From: Bacteroidota bacterium
GTDB taxonomy: Bacteria > Bacteroidota > Bacteroidia > Chitinophagales > Chitinophagaceae
Reading direction: 5' to 3'
NCBI GenBank assembly: GCA_023423405.1
Contig: JAFAFR010000043.1
Span: 248,001 to 312,000, forward strand
DNA length: 64,000 bases
The position numbers were made by a program, and so were the translations under genes. Under the pieces are notes generated by a model. It saw only the letters and a list, made by a program, of their open reading frames with translations, made no database searches and was not told the origin of the DNA. Positions 25,413-33,835 of the stretch are shown piece by piece; positions within the stretch are counted from its first letter, which is position 1, and each line of letters begins with the position of its first letter.

Positions 25413-25686
25413 TAATGACTTCCCGGATGACAATAGATCCCAGGGCTTCGTTCACGCGTTGCAGAATGGCCTCTTTCTGGAACAATAGTTCCTGTTTAAG
25501 CGGGGCAACCGACGTAGTTATATATAGCTTGTCTCCATATATTTTAATGCTGTCGGTATATTTTGCAATGGTTTTGCCCATGAGCTCTTCCCAAACATCG
25601 GTTATTTTTAAGGCCTGCACAGGCGCCTTCAGCCTGCTTTTCTGCAGGAACTGCTGAATGGCTTCTCCCAAAGAATACTCTCCCAT
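25405..25686 (-). CDS. DUF721 (DciA-like) domain protein
   Basis: 93 residues. Contains SLGEAIQQFLQKSRLKAPVQALKITDVWEELMG and YTDSIKIYGDKLYITTSVAPLKQELLFQK, the DUF721 helix followed by KH-like strands. DUF721 includes DciA, which loads the replicative helicase in many bacteria, and adjacency to recF supports a replication or repair role. Start ATG at 25686 sits 4 bases after an exact promoter box; the longer reading to 25773 would place that box inside the gene. Confidence 0.82.
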   Translation of the reverse strand: MGEYSLGEAIQQFLQKSRLKAPVQALKITDVWEELMGKTIAKYTDSIKIYGDKLYITTSVAPLKQELLFQKEAILQRVNEALGSIVIREVIIN

Positions 25687-25690
25687 TGGG

Positions 25691-25698
25691 CAAAGATA
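25691..25698 (-). promoter_or_regulatory. TAnnTTTG -7 element of the DUF721 gene
   Basis: Reads TATCTTTG on the minus strand, ending 4 bases from the ATG at 25686. Transcription would begin at or next to the start codon, so the mRNA is probably leaderless. The 205 bases between this gene and recF hold nothing else that I recognise. Confidence 0.55.
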
Positions 25699-25891
25699 GC
25701 CGATAAAGAAACCCGGCTGCCCGTTTTGGATCAGATTCAGCGGAAGGGCCGATTTAAGAGGTTGTTGTTGCAACCAATCCGTATCATTGCCGGTCTTTGT
25801 TGCGGTTAAGGCCCCGTTTTTATATCCATCCTGATGTTTACCTGGTAATCCCTAACCCACGCGTACACACACATGAGGATTCGTACCCGCT

Positions 25892-26983
25892 TTAACTCCT
25901 ACCCAATTCAATCAATTGAAAACCATTAAGAAGCCTTTCCAGGCTTTTTTTTATTCTCTCCGGGTGTGTATCGGTAATCAATACCTGTCCGTCGTTGGCC
26001 ACACATACTTCAGTAAGCAGGTTGCTCATCCTGTTCTCATCCAGTTTTTCAAACACATCGTCCAGCAGCAGGAGGGGGGCAAAGCCATTGAACTGTTTCA
26101 GCATATCGAAAGCGGCCAGCTTAAGTGCAAACAGCAGGCTTTTGCGCTGGCCCTGGGAAGCGATCTGGCGGAAGGGGCCTTCGTTGAGCTGGAATGCCAG
26201 GTCGTCGCGGTGTATGCCCGAGGTGGTGCGCTGGGCGGCGAGGTCGCGCTGCCGGTTGAGCCGGAGGCATTGCAGCATATCGGTTTCCAGCAAAGGACTT
26301 TCGTACACCAGCTCGGGGCTGTAGGATTCGCCGGAAATGCCGGAATAACGGCGCAGCGCGGTCGTAACCAGTGTTTCGAGGTAGTGTTTCCTGCGGGAAA
26401 AAACATAATTGGCGGGTCCGGCCAACTGGCTGTCGAGCACATCGAGCAACTCGGGTTGCTGCCTGCCGGTTTCGCCGATCTGGCGCAGCAGGCTGTTGCG
26501 CTGCTGCAGCAGGCGGTTATAGGTCATCAGTTGCAGAAGGTATTCGTGGTCGAGCTGCGAAAAAAGCTGGTCCATGAAGCGCCGCCTTTCTTCGCTGGCG
26601 CCCGTAATGATCTCCACGTCGTCGGGCGCAACGACCAGTGCGGGCAGGTGCCCGATATGGTCGGCCATCTTTTCGCAGGGCAGGCCATTGACCCTGAACT
26701 CTTTTTTCCCGGTTTCGCGGATCAGTCCGGCTACCGAATAGGGTTCGCCGTTGCGGAGGAATTCCCCGGCCACGCGCATGCCCTGGGCGCCCTGGAGCAC
26801 CAATTGGGCATCGTTTCGCGAGAAATAGCTCTTGGTGAAACAGCAGAAGTACACGGCATCCAGCAGGTTGGTTTTTCCCACCCCATTCTTACCGCTGATA
26901 CCTACCACTTTTTCATGGAATTGCCAGGAACCGGCAGGGTAATTCTTGTACTGGAAAACCGATATGGACTGGATGGATAACAA
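25892..26983 (-). CDS. recF: DNA replication and repair protein RecF
   Basis: 363 residues. Walker A GKNGVGKT at 31-38, ABC-type signature SQGQRKSLLFALKLA near 280, Walker B LLLLDDVFEKLDENR near 310. An SMC-like ATPase that loads RecA at single-strand gaps. There is no ATG near the N-terminus: the start is TTG at 26983, immediately upstream of LSIQSISVFQYKNY, the conserved first strand. Divergent from pdhA. Confidence 0.95.
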   Translation of the reverse strand: MLSIQSISVFQYKNYPAGSWQFHEKVVGISGKNGVGKTNLLDAVYFCCFTKSYFSRNDAQLVLQGAQGMRVAGEFLRNGEPYSVAGLIRETGKKEFRVNGLPCEKMADHIGHLPALVVAPDDVEIITGASEERRRFMDQLFSQLDHEYLLQLMTYNRLLQQRNSLLRQIGETGRQQPELLDVLDSQLAGPANYVFSRRKHYLETLVTTALRRYSGISGESYSPELVYESPLLETDMLQCLRLNRQRDLAAQRTTSGIHRDDLAFQLNEGPFRQIASQGQRKSLLFALKLAAFDMLKQFNGFAPLLLLDDVFEKLDENRMSNLLTEVCVANDGQVLITDTHPERIKKSLERLLNGFQLIELGRS

Positions 26984-27017
26984 AGCTTTTGCAAGATAAA
27001 TGTTTCCCCTTTTCCCT

Positions 27018-27025
27018 TATCTTTG
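27018..27025 (+). promoter_or_regulatory. TAnnTTTG -7 element of pdhA
   Basis: TATCTTTG, exact match, 20 bases before the GTG start at 27046. Its position argues against the upstream in-frame ATG at 26989. Confidence 0.55.
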
Positions 27026-27045
27026 CCCGTCTCAAAACTAATCCA

Positions 27046-28041
27046 GTGGCAATAAAATTTTCAAAGGAGACCTATCTCTACTGGTACGAGCTGATGCAGC
27101 TCATCCGCCAGTTTGAACTGAAGGCCGAAGAGAAGTACAAAATGGAAGGCAAGATCCGGGGCTTTTTCCACGCCTACGTGGGACAGGAAGCCATTGCTGC
27201 CGGCTGTATGACGGCAACCAAACCGGAAGATGCTTTTATCACCGCCTACCGCGATCACGGCCTGGCGATTGCCAAGGGCATCAGTGCCAAATCCTGTATG
27301 GCCGAACTCTATGGCAAAGCCACCGGCTGCGCCAAGGGCAAGGGTGGCAGTATGCACTTTTTCGGTAAGAAGGAAAGGTTCTTCGGGGGCCACGGGATTG
27401 TGGGCGCCCAGATTGGAACGGGTGCGGGCATCGCATTCGCCGAAAAATACAAGGGTACCGATGCCGTATGTCTCACTTTTTTTGGTGATGGCGCCGCCCG
27501 CCAGGGTATGCTGCACGAAACCTTTAACCTGGCCATGCTGTGGAAGCTGCCGGTGATCTTTATCTGCGAGAACAACAACTATGCAATGGGTACCTCCGTG
27601 GAGCGTACGTCCAATGTGCACGATATTTATAAACTGGCCGACGCCTACGAAATGCCCGCCGATTCTATCGATGGCATGAGTCCCGAAGCTGTGCACGAAA
27701 GCATGGCCCGCGCCGTAAAACGCGCCCGCGAAGGCGACGGTCCCACCCTTATCGAAATCAAGACCTACCGCTACAAAGGCCACTCCATTTCCGATCCGCA
27801 GAAATACCGTACCAAAGAAGAGGTAGAAGAATACAAGGGCCGCGATCCCATTGAAATGGTGAAGAGGACCCTGCTGGAAAACAAATTCGCTACTGCCGAG
27901 GAAATCCAGGCAATTGATAAGCGGGTGGAAGCCGAAGTGGACGAAGCGGTGAAATTCGCTGAAGAAAGTCCCTGGCCAAGCGACGACGAAGTATTGAAGG
28001 ATATTTACGTGGACGAAAACTATCCTTTCATTGTAGATTAA
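27046..28041 (+). CDS. pdhA: pyruvate dehydrogenase E1 component, alpha subunit
   Basis: 331 residues from GTG. Seen: RQFELKAEEKYKMEGKIRGFFHAYVGQEA, GKGGSMHFFGKKERFFGGHGIVGAQ, the thiamine-diphosphate motif GDGAARQGMLHETFNLAMLWKLPVIF...ENNNYAMGT, and the phosphorylation-loop region YRYKGHSISDPQKYR. It decarboxylates pyruvate with the E1 beta subunit and passes the acetyl group to E2. The beta subunit and E2 genes are not adjacent. Branched-chain E1 alpha is the main alternative, but the sequence fits the pyruvate type better. Confidence 0.93.
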   Translation: MAIKFSKETYLYWYELMQLIRQFELKAEEKYKMEGKIRGFFHAYVGQEAIAAGCMTATKPEDAFITAYRDHGLAIAKGISAKSCMAELYGKATGCAKGKGGSMHFFGKKERFFGGHGIVGAQIGTGAGIAFAEKYKGTDAVCLTFFGDGAARQGMLHETFNLAMLWKLPVIFICENNNYAMGTSVERTSNVHDIYKLADAYEMPADSIDGMSPEAVHESMARAVKRAREGDGPTLIEIKTYRYKGHSISDPQKYRTKEEVEEYKGRDPIEMVKRTLLENKFATAEEIQAIDKRVEAEVDEAVKFAEESPWPSDDEVLKDIYVDENYPFIVD

Positions 28042-28059
28042 TTAATCCCTATAAAGAAC

Positions 28060-28743
28060 ATGTCTGATTCCAAAAACATTCCCGTAGAAAAAGCGGAACA
28101 CAACGAGGTTGTAGATAAGGTGACCGGCTTCTGGCAACAGAACGGCAAAAACCTGCTGATTGCGCTGGGCGCCCTGGTGCTGATCATTGCAGGTATCATC
28201 GGCTACAAAGAATTTGTTTCCGAGCCCGGTAATCAAAAATCGAATGAAGCCCTGTTCCGTGCCGAAAGCTATTTCCGCATGGACTCACTGCAACTGGCCC
28301 TTAACGGCGACGCCATTAACCCCGGTTTTGTTAAGATCATCGACAAATACAGCGGAACACCTGCCGCCAACCTGGCTAAATTTTATGCAGGCGCTTCCTA
28401 CCTCAAACTGGGCGACTATAAAAATGCAGAAAAATACCTGAAAGATTTTTCTACAGATGCCCAGCAGATCAATGCCCGGGCCAAGTCGCTGCTTGCGGAT
28501 GCATATGCAGAGCAGGGTAAGAAAGAAGAAGCGGCCGGACTCTACCTGCAGGCTGGCAAGCTCTTCGAAAAAGACGATTTCAATTCTCCCGATTACCTGT
28601 TTAAGGCAGGATATTTGTATGAGAGCATTGGAAAGAAAAAAGAAGCCGTCGACGCCTATAAGCTGATCAAAGAAAAATACCCGCGCAGCGAAAGAGGGTT
28701 CGAGGTGGAGAAATATCTCGCCCGTTTGGGTGAGACAGAATAA
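28060..28743 (+). CDS. membrane-anchored tetratricopeptide repeat protein
   Basis: 227 residues. A single transmembrane helix (about 29-47, LLIALGALVLIIAGIIGY) follows a short charged cytoplasmic N-terminus, then TPR-like helices (YAGASYLKLGDYKNAEKYLKDF, LLADAYAEQGKKEEAAGLYLQAGKLFE, FKAGYLYESIGKKKEAVDAYKLIKEKYP). The layout is that of YfgM-like proteins, which associate with periplasmic chaperones and the Sec translocon, but the relation is by shape only. It lies between pdhA (18 bases) and ribH (7 bases). Confidence 0.85.
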   Translation: MSDSKNIPVEKAEHNEVVDKVTGFWQQNGKNLLIALGALVLIIAGIIGYKEFVSEPGNQKSNEALFRAESYFRMDSLQLALNGDAINPGFVKIIDKYSGTPAANLAKFYAGASYLKLGDYKNAEKYLKDFSTDAQQINARAKSLLADAYAEQGKKEEAAGLYLQAGKLFEKDDFNSPDYLFKAGYLYESIGKKKEAVDAYKLIKEKYPRSERGFEVEKYLARLGETE

Positions 28744-28750
28744 GCAGATC

Positions 28751-29257
28751 ATGTCAAGTACTGGCAATAAACAACTAAAAACTTTTGATGCAGGCATTCT
28801 TCCCAAGGATGCCTGTATTGTTATGGTTAAAACCGAGTGGAATGCAGAAGTGGTGGATGCCCTGGAAGCCGGCTGCAGGAAGGTTTTTGCAGAACTCGAT
28901 ATCAAAAAGCTGGAAACAATCGTGGTGCCCGGCGCGGTAGAGATCCCCTTTGCCGTCAAAGCTTATTGGGAATCGCGCAAATACCAGGAGCAGCGGCCCC
29001 ACGCTTTTATTGCGCTTGCCTGCGTAATAAGGGGCGATACACCCCATTTCGACTACGTATGCCAGTCGGTAACGGAGGGCATCACCAGCCTGAATCTTAG
29101 TTTACCCGTTCCCGTTATATACGGTGTGCTCACGGTGAATACACCCGGGCAGGCCATGGAGCGGATCGGAGGCGTGCATGGACACAAAGGAGAGGAGGCC
29201 GCCGTCACCGCATTGAAGATGATCGCTCTCAAACAGCAATTCAACCAGCGGCCTTGA
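28751..29257 (+). CDS. ribH: 6,7-dimethyl-8-ribityllumazine synthase
   Basis: 168 residues. Motifs: VMVKTEWNAEVVDALEAG, VPGAVEIPFAVKAYWES, ALACVIRGDTPHFDYVC (the catalytic His is in TPHFD), and PVIYGVLTVNTPGQAMER. It condenses the riboflavin precursors into lumazine, usually as a 60-subunit shell. Start ATG at 28751, 7 bases after the TPR gene. Its TGA overlaps the TTG start of the LutA-like gene, so translational coupling is likely. Confidence 0.96.
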   Translation: MSSTGNKQLKTFDAGILPKDACIVMVKTEWNAEVVDALEAGCRKVFAELDIKKLETIVVPGAVEIPFAVKAYWESRKYQEQRPHAFIALACVIRGDTPHFDYVCQSVTEGITSLNLSLPVPVIYGVLTVNTPGQAMERIGGVHGHKGEEAAVTALKMIALKQQFNQRP

Positions 29258-29976
29258 ATGTACAACTCTTCATACCCTGCTTTGTAGACCAGTTGTATCC
29301 CGAAACGGCGTTCAACATGATCCGCCTGCTGGAAAAAGCCGGTTGCACGGTGGACTACGATCCCGAGCAAACTTGCTGCGGACAGCCGGCTTTTAATGCC
29401 GGTTTCTGGGAAGAAAGCAAAGCGGTTTGTGAAAAATTTGTGCGCGAAAACCGGGGCAGCGATTCGTTCATTGTTTCGCCCAGCGCCTCCTGCACGGGCT
29501 TTGTGCGGAATTATATTCCAAAAATTTTCGATAATTCTTCCCTGCACAACGAAGTGAAGGACATCCGCGCCCGCAGTTTTGAACTTTCCGAATTCCTGGT
29601 GAACGTGCTGAAGGTGGAAAAATTCGGCGCCCGTCTTCCGGTAAAAGCAACCTATCACGACTCCTGCGCCGGCCTCCGCGAATGCCACATCAAGGAAGAG
29701 CCCCGCAAATTGCTCAGCCATGTAGAGGGACTGGAGCTGGTTGAAATGAACGATGTGGAAACCTGTTGCGGCTTCGGCGGCACTTTTTCAATCAAATACG
29801 AATCCATTTCTGTGGCCATGGCCGATCAGAAAGTGAACAACGCGCTTCAAACCGGTGCCGAGCTCATCATCTCCACTGATCTTTCCTGCCTCATGCACCT
29901 CGATGGTTATATCCGGAAAAAAGGACTGCCGCTGCGCACCATGCATATTGCGGATGTGCTGACCAGCGGCTGGTAG
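29254..29976 (+). CDS. lutA: LutA-like (Fe-S)-binding CCG-domain protein
   Basis: 240 residues. Two CCG domains: FIPCFVDQLYPE...EQTCCGQPAFN (about 8-45) and ATYHDSCAGLRE...VETCCGFGGTFSIKY (about 132-190). These cysteine sets bind iron-sulfur clusters in LutA/LldE and in GlcF and HdrB. LutA works with LutB and LutC to oxidise L-lactate, but neither partner is next door. The start is TTG at 29254, overlapping the ribH stop (TTGA); no in-frame ATG fits the conserved N-terminus. Confidence 0.88.
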   Translation: MNVQLFIPCFVDQLYPETAFNMIRLLEKAGCTVDYDPEQTCCGQPAFNAGFWEESKAVCEKFVRENRGSDSFIVSPSASCTGFVRNYIPKIFDNSSLHNEVKDIRARSFELSEFLVNVLKVEKFGARLPVKATYHDSCAGLRECHIKEEPRKLLSHVEGLELVEMNDVETCCGFGGTFSIKYESISVAMADQKVNNALQTGAELIISTDLSCLMHLDGYIRKKGLPLRTMHIADVLTSGW

Positions 29977-30016
29977 TTGTCTCTTTTCCTTTATTTTGCA
30001 GTATATCTGAATGAAT

Positions 30017-30430
30017 ATGGCTTACTGGCTTGTAAAATCTGAACCATCGGTTTACAGTTGGGAACAATTTGTAAAAGACGGTCGCACAGTTTGGGAAGGC
30101 GTTCGCAATTACGCAGCCCGCAACAACCTGCGCAGCATGAAAAAGGGCGACCAGGTGTTGTATTATCACAGCAACGAAGGAATTGAAATCGTTGGCATAG
30201 CAGAGGTGATCCGGGAAAGTTATCCCGATCCTACCAGCGACAATCCCGCCTGGCTGGTGGTTGATCTCAAACCATTAAAAGCATTGAAAAAACCTGTTCC
30301 CCTGGCGGTTATTAAGCAGGACCCCGCCCTGGCCGATATGGCCCTGGTTCGCCTGGGACGATTGAGCGTGCAGCCGGTAACGGATGCCGAATGGAGAAGG
30401 GTGATGCAGCTCGCCGGGGAAAAGAAATGA
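30017..30430 (+). CDS. EVE domain protein
   Basis: 137 residues, almost entirely EVE domain: AYWLVKSEPSVYSWEQFVKDGRTVWEGVRNYAARNNLR, then GDQVLYYHSN...VGIAEV. EVE domains share the PUA-like fold and bind modified bases, for example 5-methylcytosine derivatives in DNA or modified RNA; the human relative is THYN1. An ATG two codons upstream (30011) is possible. The stop overlaps the sirtuin start by 4 bases (ATGA), so the two are made together. Confidence 0.9.
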   Translation: MAYWLVKSEPSVYSWEQFVKDGRTVWEGVRNYAARNNLRSMKKGDQVLYYHSNEGIEIVGIAEVIRESYPDPTSDNPAWLVVDLKPLKALKKPVPLAVIKQDPALADMALVRLGRLSVQPVTDAEWRRVMQLAGEKK

Positions 30431-31128
30431 CGATGTCTTCCTTCAAAAAATTAGTGGTGCTGACCGGCGCCGGCATCAGTGCCGAAAGTGGGTTGAAGAC
30501 CTTTCGCGACAGCGATGGCCTCTGGGAAGGCTATGCCGTGGAAGAAGTGGCCACGCCGCGCGCCTGGAAGCGGGATCCCGAACAGGTATTGCGTTTTTAC
30601 AATGAGCGGCGGCGGAATGTGCAGTTGGCCCGGCCGAACAGGGCCCATGAAGTGCTGGCGGAATTGCAGGATTATTTTGACGTGCAGATCATTACCCAGA
30701 ATATCGACGACCTGCACGAAAGAGCAGGCTCGCGGCAGGTGCTGCACCTGCATGGTGAAATCTTCAGCCGGAAAAGCGACCGCGACGGGCGGATCAGGGA
30801 GCGGATAGATACCGATATGCGCATCACCGAGCTGGCGCCCGACGGCGGCACCTGGCGGCCCGATATCGTTTGGTTCGAAGAGCCTGTGCCATTGATTGCC
30901 GAAGCAGCGAAGCTGGTGGCCGGCGCAGATATATTTGTGGTGGTAGGCACATCGCTGGTGGTGTACCCCGCAGCGGGACTGGTGGACCTGGTGCAGCCCG
31001 GTGTACCGGTGTATACGGTGGACAGGAAGATTCCCGAACAGCAAAAAGGCCGCTGCTCGGCCATTGAAGCGCCGGCTTCCGAAGGACTGCCGCTGTTACA
31101 GGAAGAACTGCTCCGGCTTTATTTTTAG
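30427..31128 (+). CDS. cobB: SIR2-family NAD-dependent protein deacylase lacking the zinc cysteines
   Basis: 233 residues. Sirtuin motifs: GAGISAESGLKTFRDSDGLW (NAD loop, 14-33), TQNIDDLHERAG (90-101), catalytic His109 in LHLHGE, and VVGTSLVVYPAAGL. The zinc-ribbon segment after His109 holds no CxxC pairs, unlike E. coli CobB; short Bacteroidota sirtuins with this loss exist, so the protein may still be an active deacylase with a zinc-free small domain. It would remove acetyl or acyl groups from lysines. It overlaps the EVE gene by 4 bases. Confidence 0.9.
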   Translation: MTMSSFKKLVVLTGAGISAESGLKTFRDSDGLWEGYAVEEVATPRAWKRDPEQVLRFYNERRRNVQLARPNRAHEVLAELQDYFDVQIITQNIDDLHERAGSRQVLHLHGEIFSRKSDRDGRIRERIDTDMRITELAPDGGTWRPDIVWFEEPVPLIAEAAKLVAGADIFVVVGTSLVVYPAAGLVDLVQPGVPVYTVDRKIPEQQKGRCSAIEAPASEGLPLLQEELLRLYF

Positions 31129-31139
31129 AATTCGCTAAC

Positions 31140-31151
31140 AGCAATATTGCT
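31140..31151. promoter_or_regulatory. 12-bp perfect palindrome upstream of 31174
   Basis: AGCAATATTGCT, self-complementary, in the 45-base gap between the sirtuin gene and the next start. Could be an operator half-site pair, or chance. Confidence 0.2.
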
Positions 31152-31173
31152 CCCTTTGCTTTCTTTTTGCACC

Positions 31174-32484
31174 ATGAAGGCCCTATACCCCCTGCTTTTT
31201 TTACTGTTGAACGGCATTGTCTTACCTGCACAATGGAATGGCCCCCTGGCCGGTTTGCGCAACCACCTCGAAAAAACAGCCTGGAAAGACAGCAGCCAGG
31301 GGCTTGCGCCGCTCTACAATTCCAGGGGCCTGCATTATCTCCAGCCCGTTTACCGCAGTCTTGTCACCCTTCCGGCCGATGGCCGTAAAAATGCCGTATT
31401 CAATTACCAGTTGCCCGCGGAAGATTTTTGTTTTGCCGGCGATCACCGCAATGCCATTTATTTTGGATCTGCTTATTTTGATTCCCTTCCTCCGGCGGTG
31501 TATAAGGCCATCGACGCCTATGCCGATAGTGTGAAGACACTTGAATTCCGCGATGCAAAACAGCTCATCCTGTCGCGTGCGGCAAAGGAAAGGGTGGTGA
31601 TGCTGAACGAAAATCCCGCCTATGCGCAACACCGGGCTTTTGCCATTTCACTGCTTGACTCTCTTTATGCATTGGGCTACCGCTACCTGGCGCTGGAGTG
31701 GCTGAACAGCAGGAAGGACCGGTATATAACGGGGTTGGATATGCGAACGGGCTATTATGCGGCCGAGCCCGTGGGTGGGGAACTGGTTCGCCGGGCACTT
31801 TCCCTGGGTTTCAGGCTGGTGCCTTATGAAGACAGCCTGGCCGGGCAACACGCCGGCTCCGGCAGGTACGCCATCCAGGCGGCAACGCTGACCTACCTGG
31901 TGCAGCACGATACAACGGCCAGGCTGCTGGTCATTGCCGGCGGGGCCCGTATCAGCGAAAAAAAAGTGGGAGAGGAGTTTACGCCCATGGCCGTTTTTTT
32001 TCAGCGTTTTTCCGGCATCAACCCACTTACGATAGATCTTACGGAGATGTGTGAGGGAAGTGCGTTTGAGTATGGCCGTTATTTTTATCAGGCCCTGAAC
32101 CAGCGGAAAAAATGGAAAACGCCGGTAGTAGCGTTCCGGAAAGACAGCGCCGTGAGTTTGCTGGAAAACGATCAATACGACCTCCAGGTAATATTGCCAT
32201 CTACTGCCTGGAAACACCGGCGGCCGGCCTGGCTGGATCTCGGGGGGCGGCGAAAAGAAGTGCCCGTGCGGCCCACGGAAAAGAACCTGTTCCTGGTACA
32301 GGCTTATTACCTGAAAGAAAGCGGGGAAAAACCGCTGGCTGTGCTGGTTCCGGCCGACCAAACCTATATCGCCGGCGAGGAAGGATACTACTGGCTATTC
32401 CTTCAGCCGGGAAAATACAAGCTGGTACTGCGCGATATGGATTATGCGATTCTCTCCGAAAAAGAATTGGAACTGCCTTTATAA
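31174..32484 (+). CDS. secreted protein, possible EreA/ChaN-like fold; function unknown
   Basis: 436 residues with a signal peptide (about 1-20, VLPAQ). The stretch VVMLNENPAYAQHRAFAISLLDSLYALGYRYLALEWLN (about 137-174) has the pattern of erythromycin-esterase-like/ChaN hydrolases (motif, His-Arg, then GFxxLALE), and LLVIAGGARISEKK near 248 could match the later GAxH-like strand, but the usual GE.H is changed to NEN.AYAQH, so catalysis is uncertain. The C-terminal 80 residues look like a beta domain (PLAVLVPADQTYIAGEEGYYWLFLQPGKYKLVLRD). No homologue is recognised with confidence. It converges on the next gene with a 2-base gap. Confidence 0.7.
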   Translation: MKALYPLLFLLLNGIVLPAQWNGPLAGLRNHLEKTAWKDSSQGLAPLYNSRGLHYLQPVYRSLVTLPADGRKNAVFNYQLPAEDFCFAGDHRNAIYFGSAYFDSLPPAVYKAIDAYADSVKTLEFRDAKQLILSRAAKERVVMLNENPAYAQHRAFAISLLDSLYALGYRYLALEWLNSRKDRYITGLDMRTGYYAAEPVGGELVRRALSLGFRLVPYEDSLAGQHAGSGRYAIQAATLTYLVQHDTTARLLVIAGGARISEKKVGEEFTPMAVFFQRFSGINPLTIDLTEMCEGSAFEYGRYFYQALNQRKKWKTPVVAFRKDSAVSLLENDQYDLQVILPSTAWKHRRPAWLDLGGRRKEVPVRPTEKNLFLVQAYYLKESGEKPLAVLVPADQTYIAGEEGYYWLFLQPGKYKLVLRDMDYAILSEKELELPL

Positions 32485-32486
32485 GT

Positions 32487-32801
32487 TTATTGAAAAAGAT
32501 CGATCGATCCCAGGTCGGCCACCTGTTCATCCTGCAGGCGGATATCGGCAAAAGTTTGATCGCGATAAGGTGCAATGGCATCGATCCAGATCCGGTATTC
32601 ACCCGGTTTTACGGCGAGCTGGAATTTGCTGCCCAGTCTTCTTCCCTGTACGGTATCGCCATTCTGGATAAGCCATACCTGGCGGAAAGCTTTCACCGGG
32701 TGAACTTCGCCTCTTATGGTGCAAACTGCTCTTTTCTTGGAAGCTTCCAGGAAAACAACAGCCGTAATGGTGCCCAGGAGCACCCATGCTGATTTCGTCA
32801 T
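32487..32801 (-). CDS. small exported protein with carboxypeptidase-regulatory-like domain
   Basis: 104 residues: an N-terminal hydrophobic segment (about 5-20) that is a signal peptide or anchor, then one beta-sandwich-like domain (TIRGEVHPVKAFRQVWLIQNGDTVQG...FQLAVKPGEYRIWIDAIAPYRD) with the strand order of CarboxypepD_reg or transthyretin-like domains. No catalytic residues are expected. Function unknown. Confidence 0.65.
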   Translation of the reverse strand: MTKSAWVLLGTITAVVFLEASKKRAVCTIRGEVHPVKAFRQVWLIQNGDTVQGRRLGSKFQLAVKPGEYRIWIDAIAPYRDQTFADIRLQDEQVADLGSIDLFQ

Positions 32802-32887
32802 ACAAACTCCGTTTTGATACTAACGTATACGGCTATCTGCAATAAACTACCCAATCACCATGCCAACTATGGATATGGTGGAAAAAT

Positions 32888-33835
32888 TCATTTTGGTTTA
32901 ATACCGTCGATGCTTTCTACGCGGGTTTGAAAAGCGATTCCACGGGAAGAGGGGGGGACCTGGACCTGTGCGCTGGCGCCGGCTTCCAGGTAGGTAATAT
33001 GAACTCGCTCGGTAGAGAAAATACTTTTATCACGGAGCAGGTAGTCTACGGAAACAACTACTTTCTGCAAAGGAAGTTTTCCGGTATTCGTTACCGTTAA
33101 AGCGAGCCGGCTCACGCCTCCGAAAAAACCCGTATGATAACCAGCCGGCGCAATGTTTATATGCCTGTTCAGTGATGCAAATTCAAGCGCATTGATCCTG
33201 GTGGCAGAAGCTTCCGGTTTGGGAGCGGGTAACGGGGCCGGTGCGGATGGGGTTGCAGCCCGGACAACCGTTGCCGGTTTTTCAATCCCGTTCTGTACGG
33301 CATATACGGCCGTGCTGCCCTGTGCTGCGAGGACTTCCTGGCTTTTTGTTTCCCGCCCGCGGGTACCAAAATAGATACCTCCCGCCAGCAATACCAACAG
33401 GGCGCCGGCTATATAATAGCGGTGCTGCTGGCGCGACAGGTTGCCGGAATTGTAAGCGATGGTATTTTCTACCAGCAGTGGCTGGCTGGTAGCAGGAGGG
33501 GGCGTTTCACCAATGCCCGGCAACTGGGTGGCCGCCGGCAGGATTACGCTGACATATTTTTTCTGCACCAGTTTGTCACCGGAAGCAATGGAAACAGGTG
33601 TTTTTTTGTCGGCTGTTTTTATGGGCGTGGCGGGGGTATGGAAACGGATATAAAGATCGTCTTCGGCTACAGGCGCGAAGGGCTTGAGCTCGTCTACTTC
33701 GCTGGGATATTTCCAGGAACTGCTCCTGCCATCAATCCACACAAGATCGTACGCTTTAAGGGGCAGTTCAATCAATTCCTGCCAGGCAAAAGGACCTGTT
33801 TCCCTGTTGTTTCTTAACAACCGATACTGCTGCAT
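32888..33835 (-). CDS. DUF4339/GYF_2-like domain membrane protein
   Basis: 315 residues from ATG at 33835 (a longer reading would run across the gyrA promoter region). The N-terminus MQQYRLLRNNRETGPFAWQELIELPL...YDLVWIDGRSSSWKYPSEVDELK matches the GYF_2/DUF4339 pattern (residue display, GPF, W). A transmembrane helix follows at about 146-164, then a Pro/Ala-rich stretch and a C-terminal beta domain (about 235-315, RLALTVTNTGKLPLQKVVVSVDYLLRDK). Probably a membrane-tethered protein with a cytoplasmic adaptor domain and an external beta domain. Divergent from gyrA. Confidence 0.75.
   Translation of the reverse strand: MQQYRLLRNNRETGPFAWQELIELPLKAYDLVWIDGRSSSWKYPSEVDELKPFAPVAEDDLYIRFHTPATPIKTADKKTPVSIASGDKLVQKKYVSVILPAATQLPGIGETPPPATSQPLLVENTIAYNSGNLSRQQHRYYIAGALLVLLAGGIYFGTRGRETKSQEVLAAQGSTAVYAVQNGIEKPATVVRAATPSAPAPLPAPKPEASATRINALEFASLNRHINIAPAGYHTGFFGGVSRLALTVTNTGKLPLQKVVVSVDYLLRDKSIFSTERVHITYLEAGASAQVQVPPSSRGIAFQTRVESIDGIKPK

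Noticed and set aside
30017..31128. Calling the EVE-sirtuin pair a phage-defence system
   Set aside because: Only two common domains, no other defence genes or mobile context; kept as a finding with modest interest.
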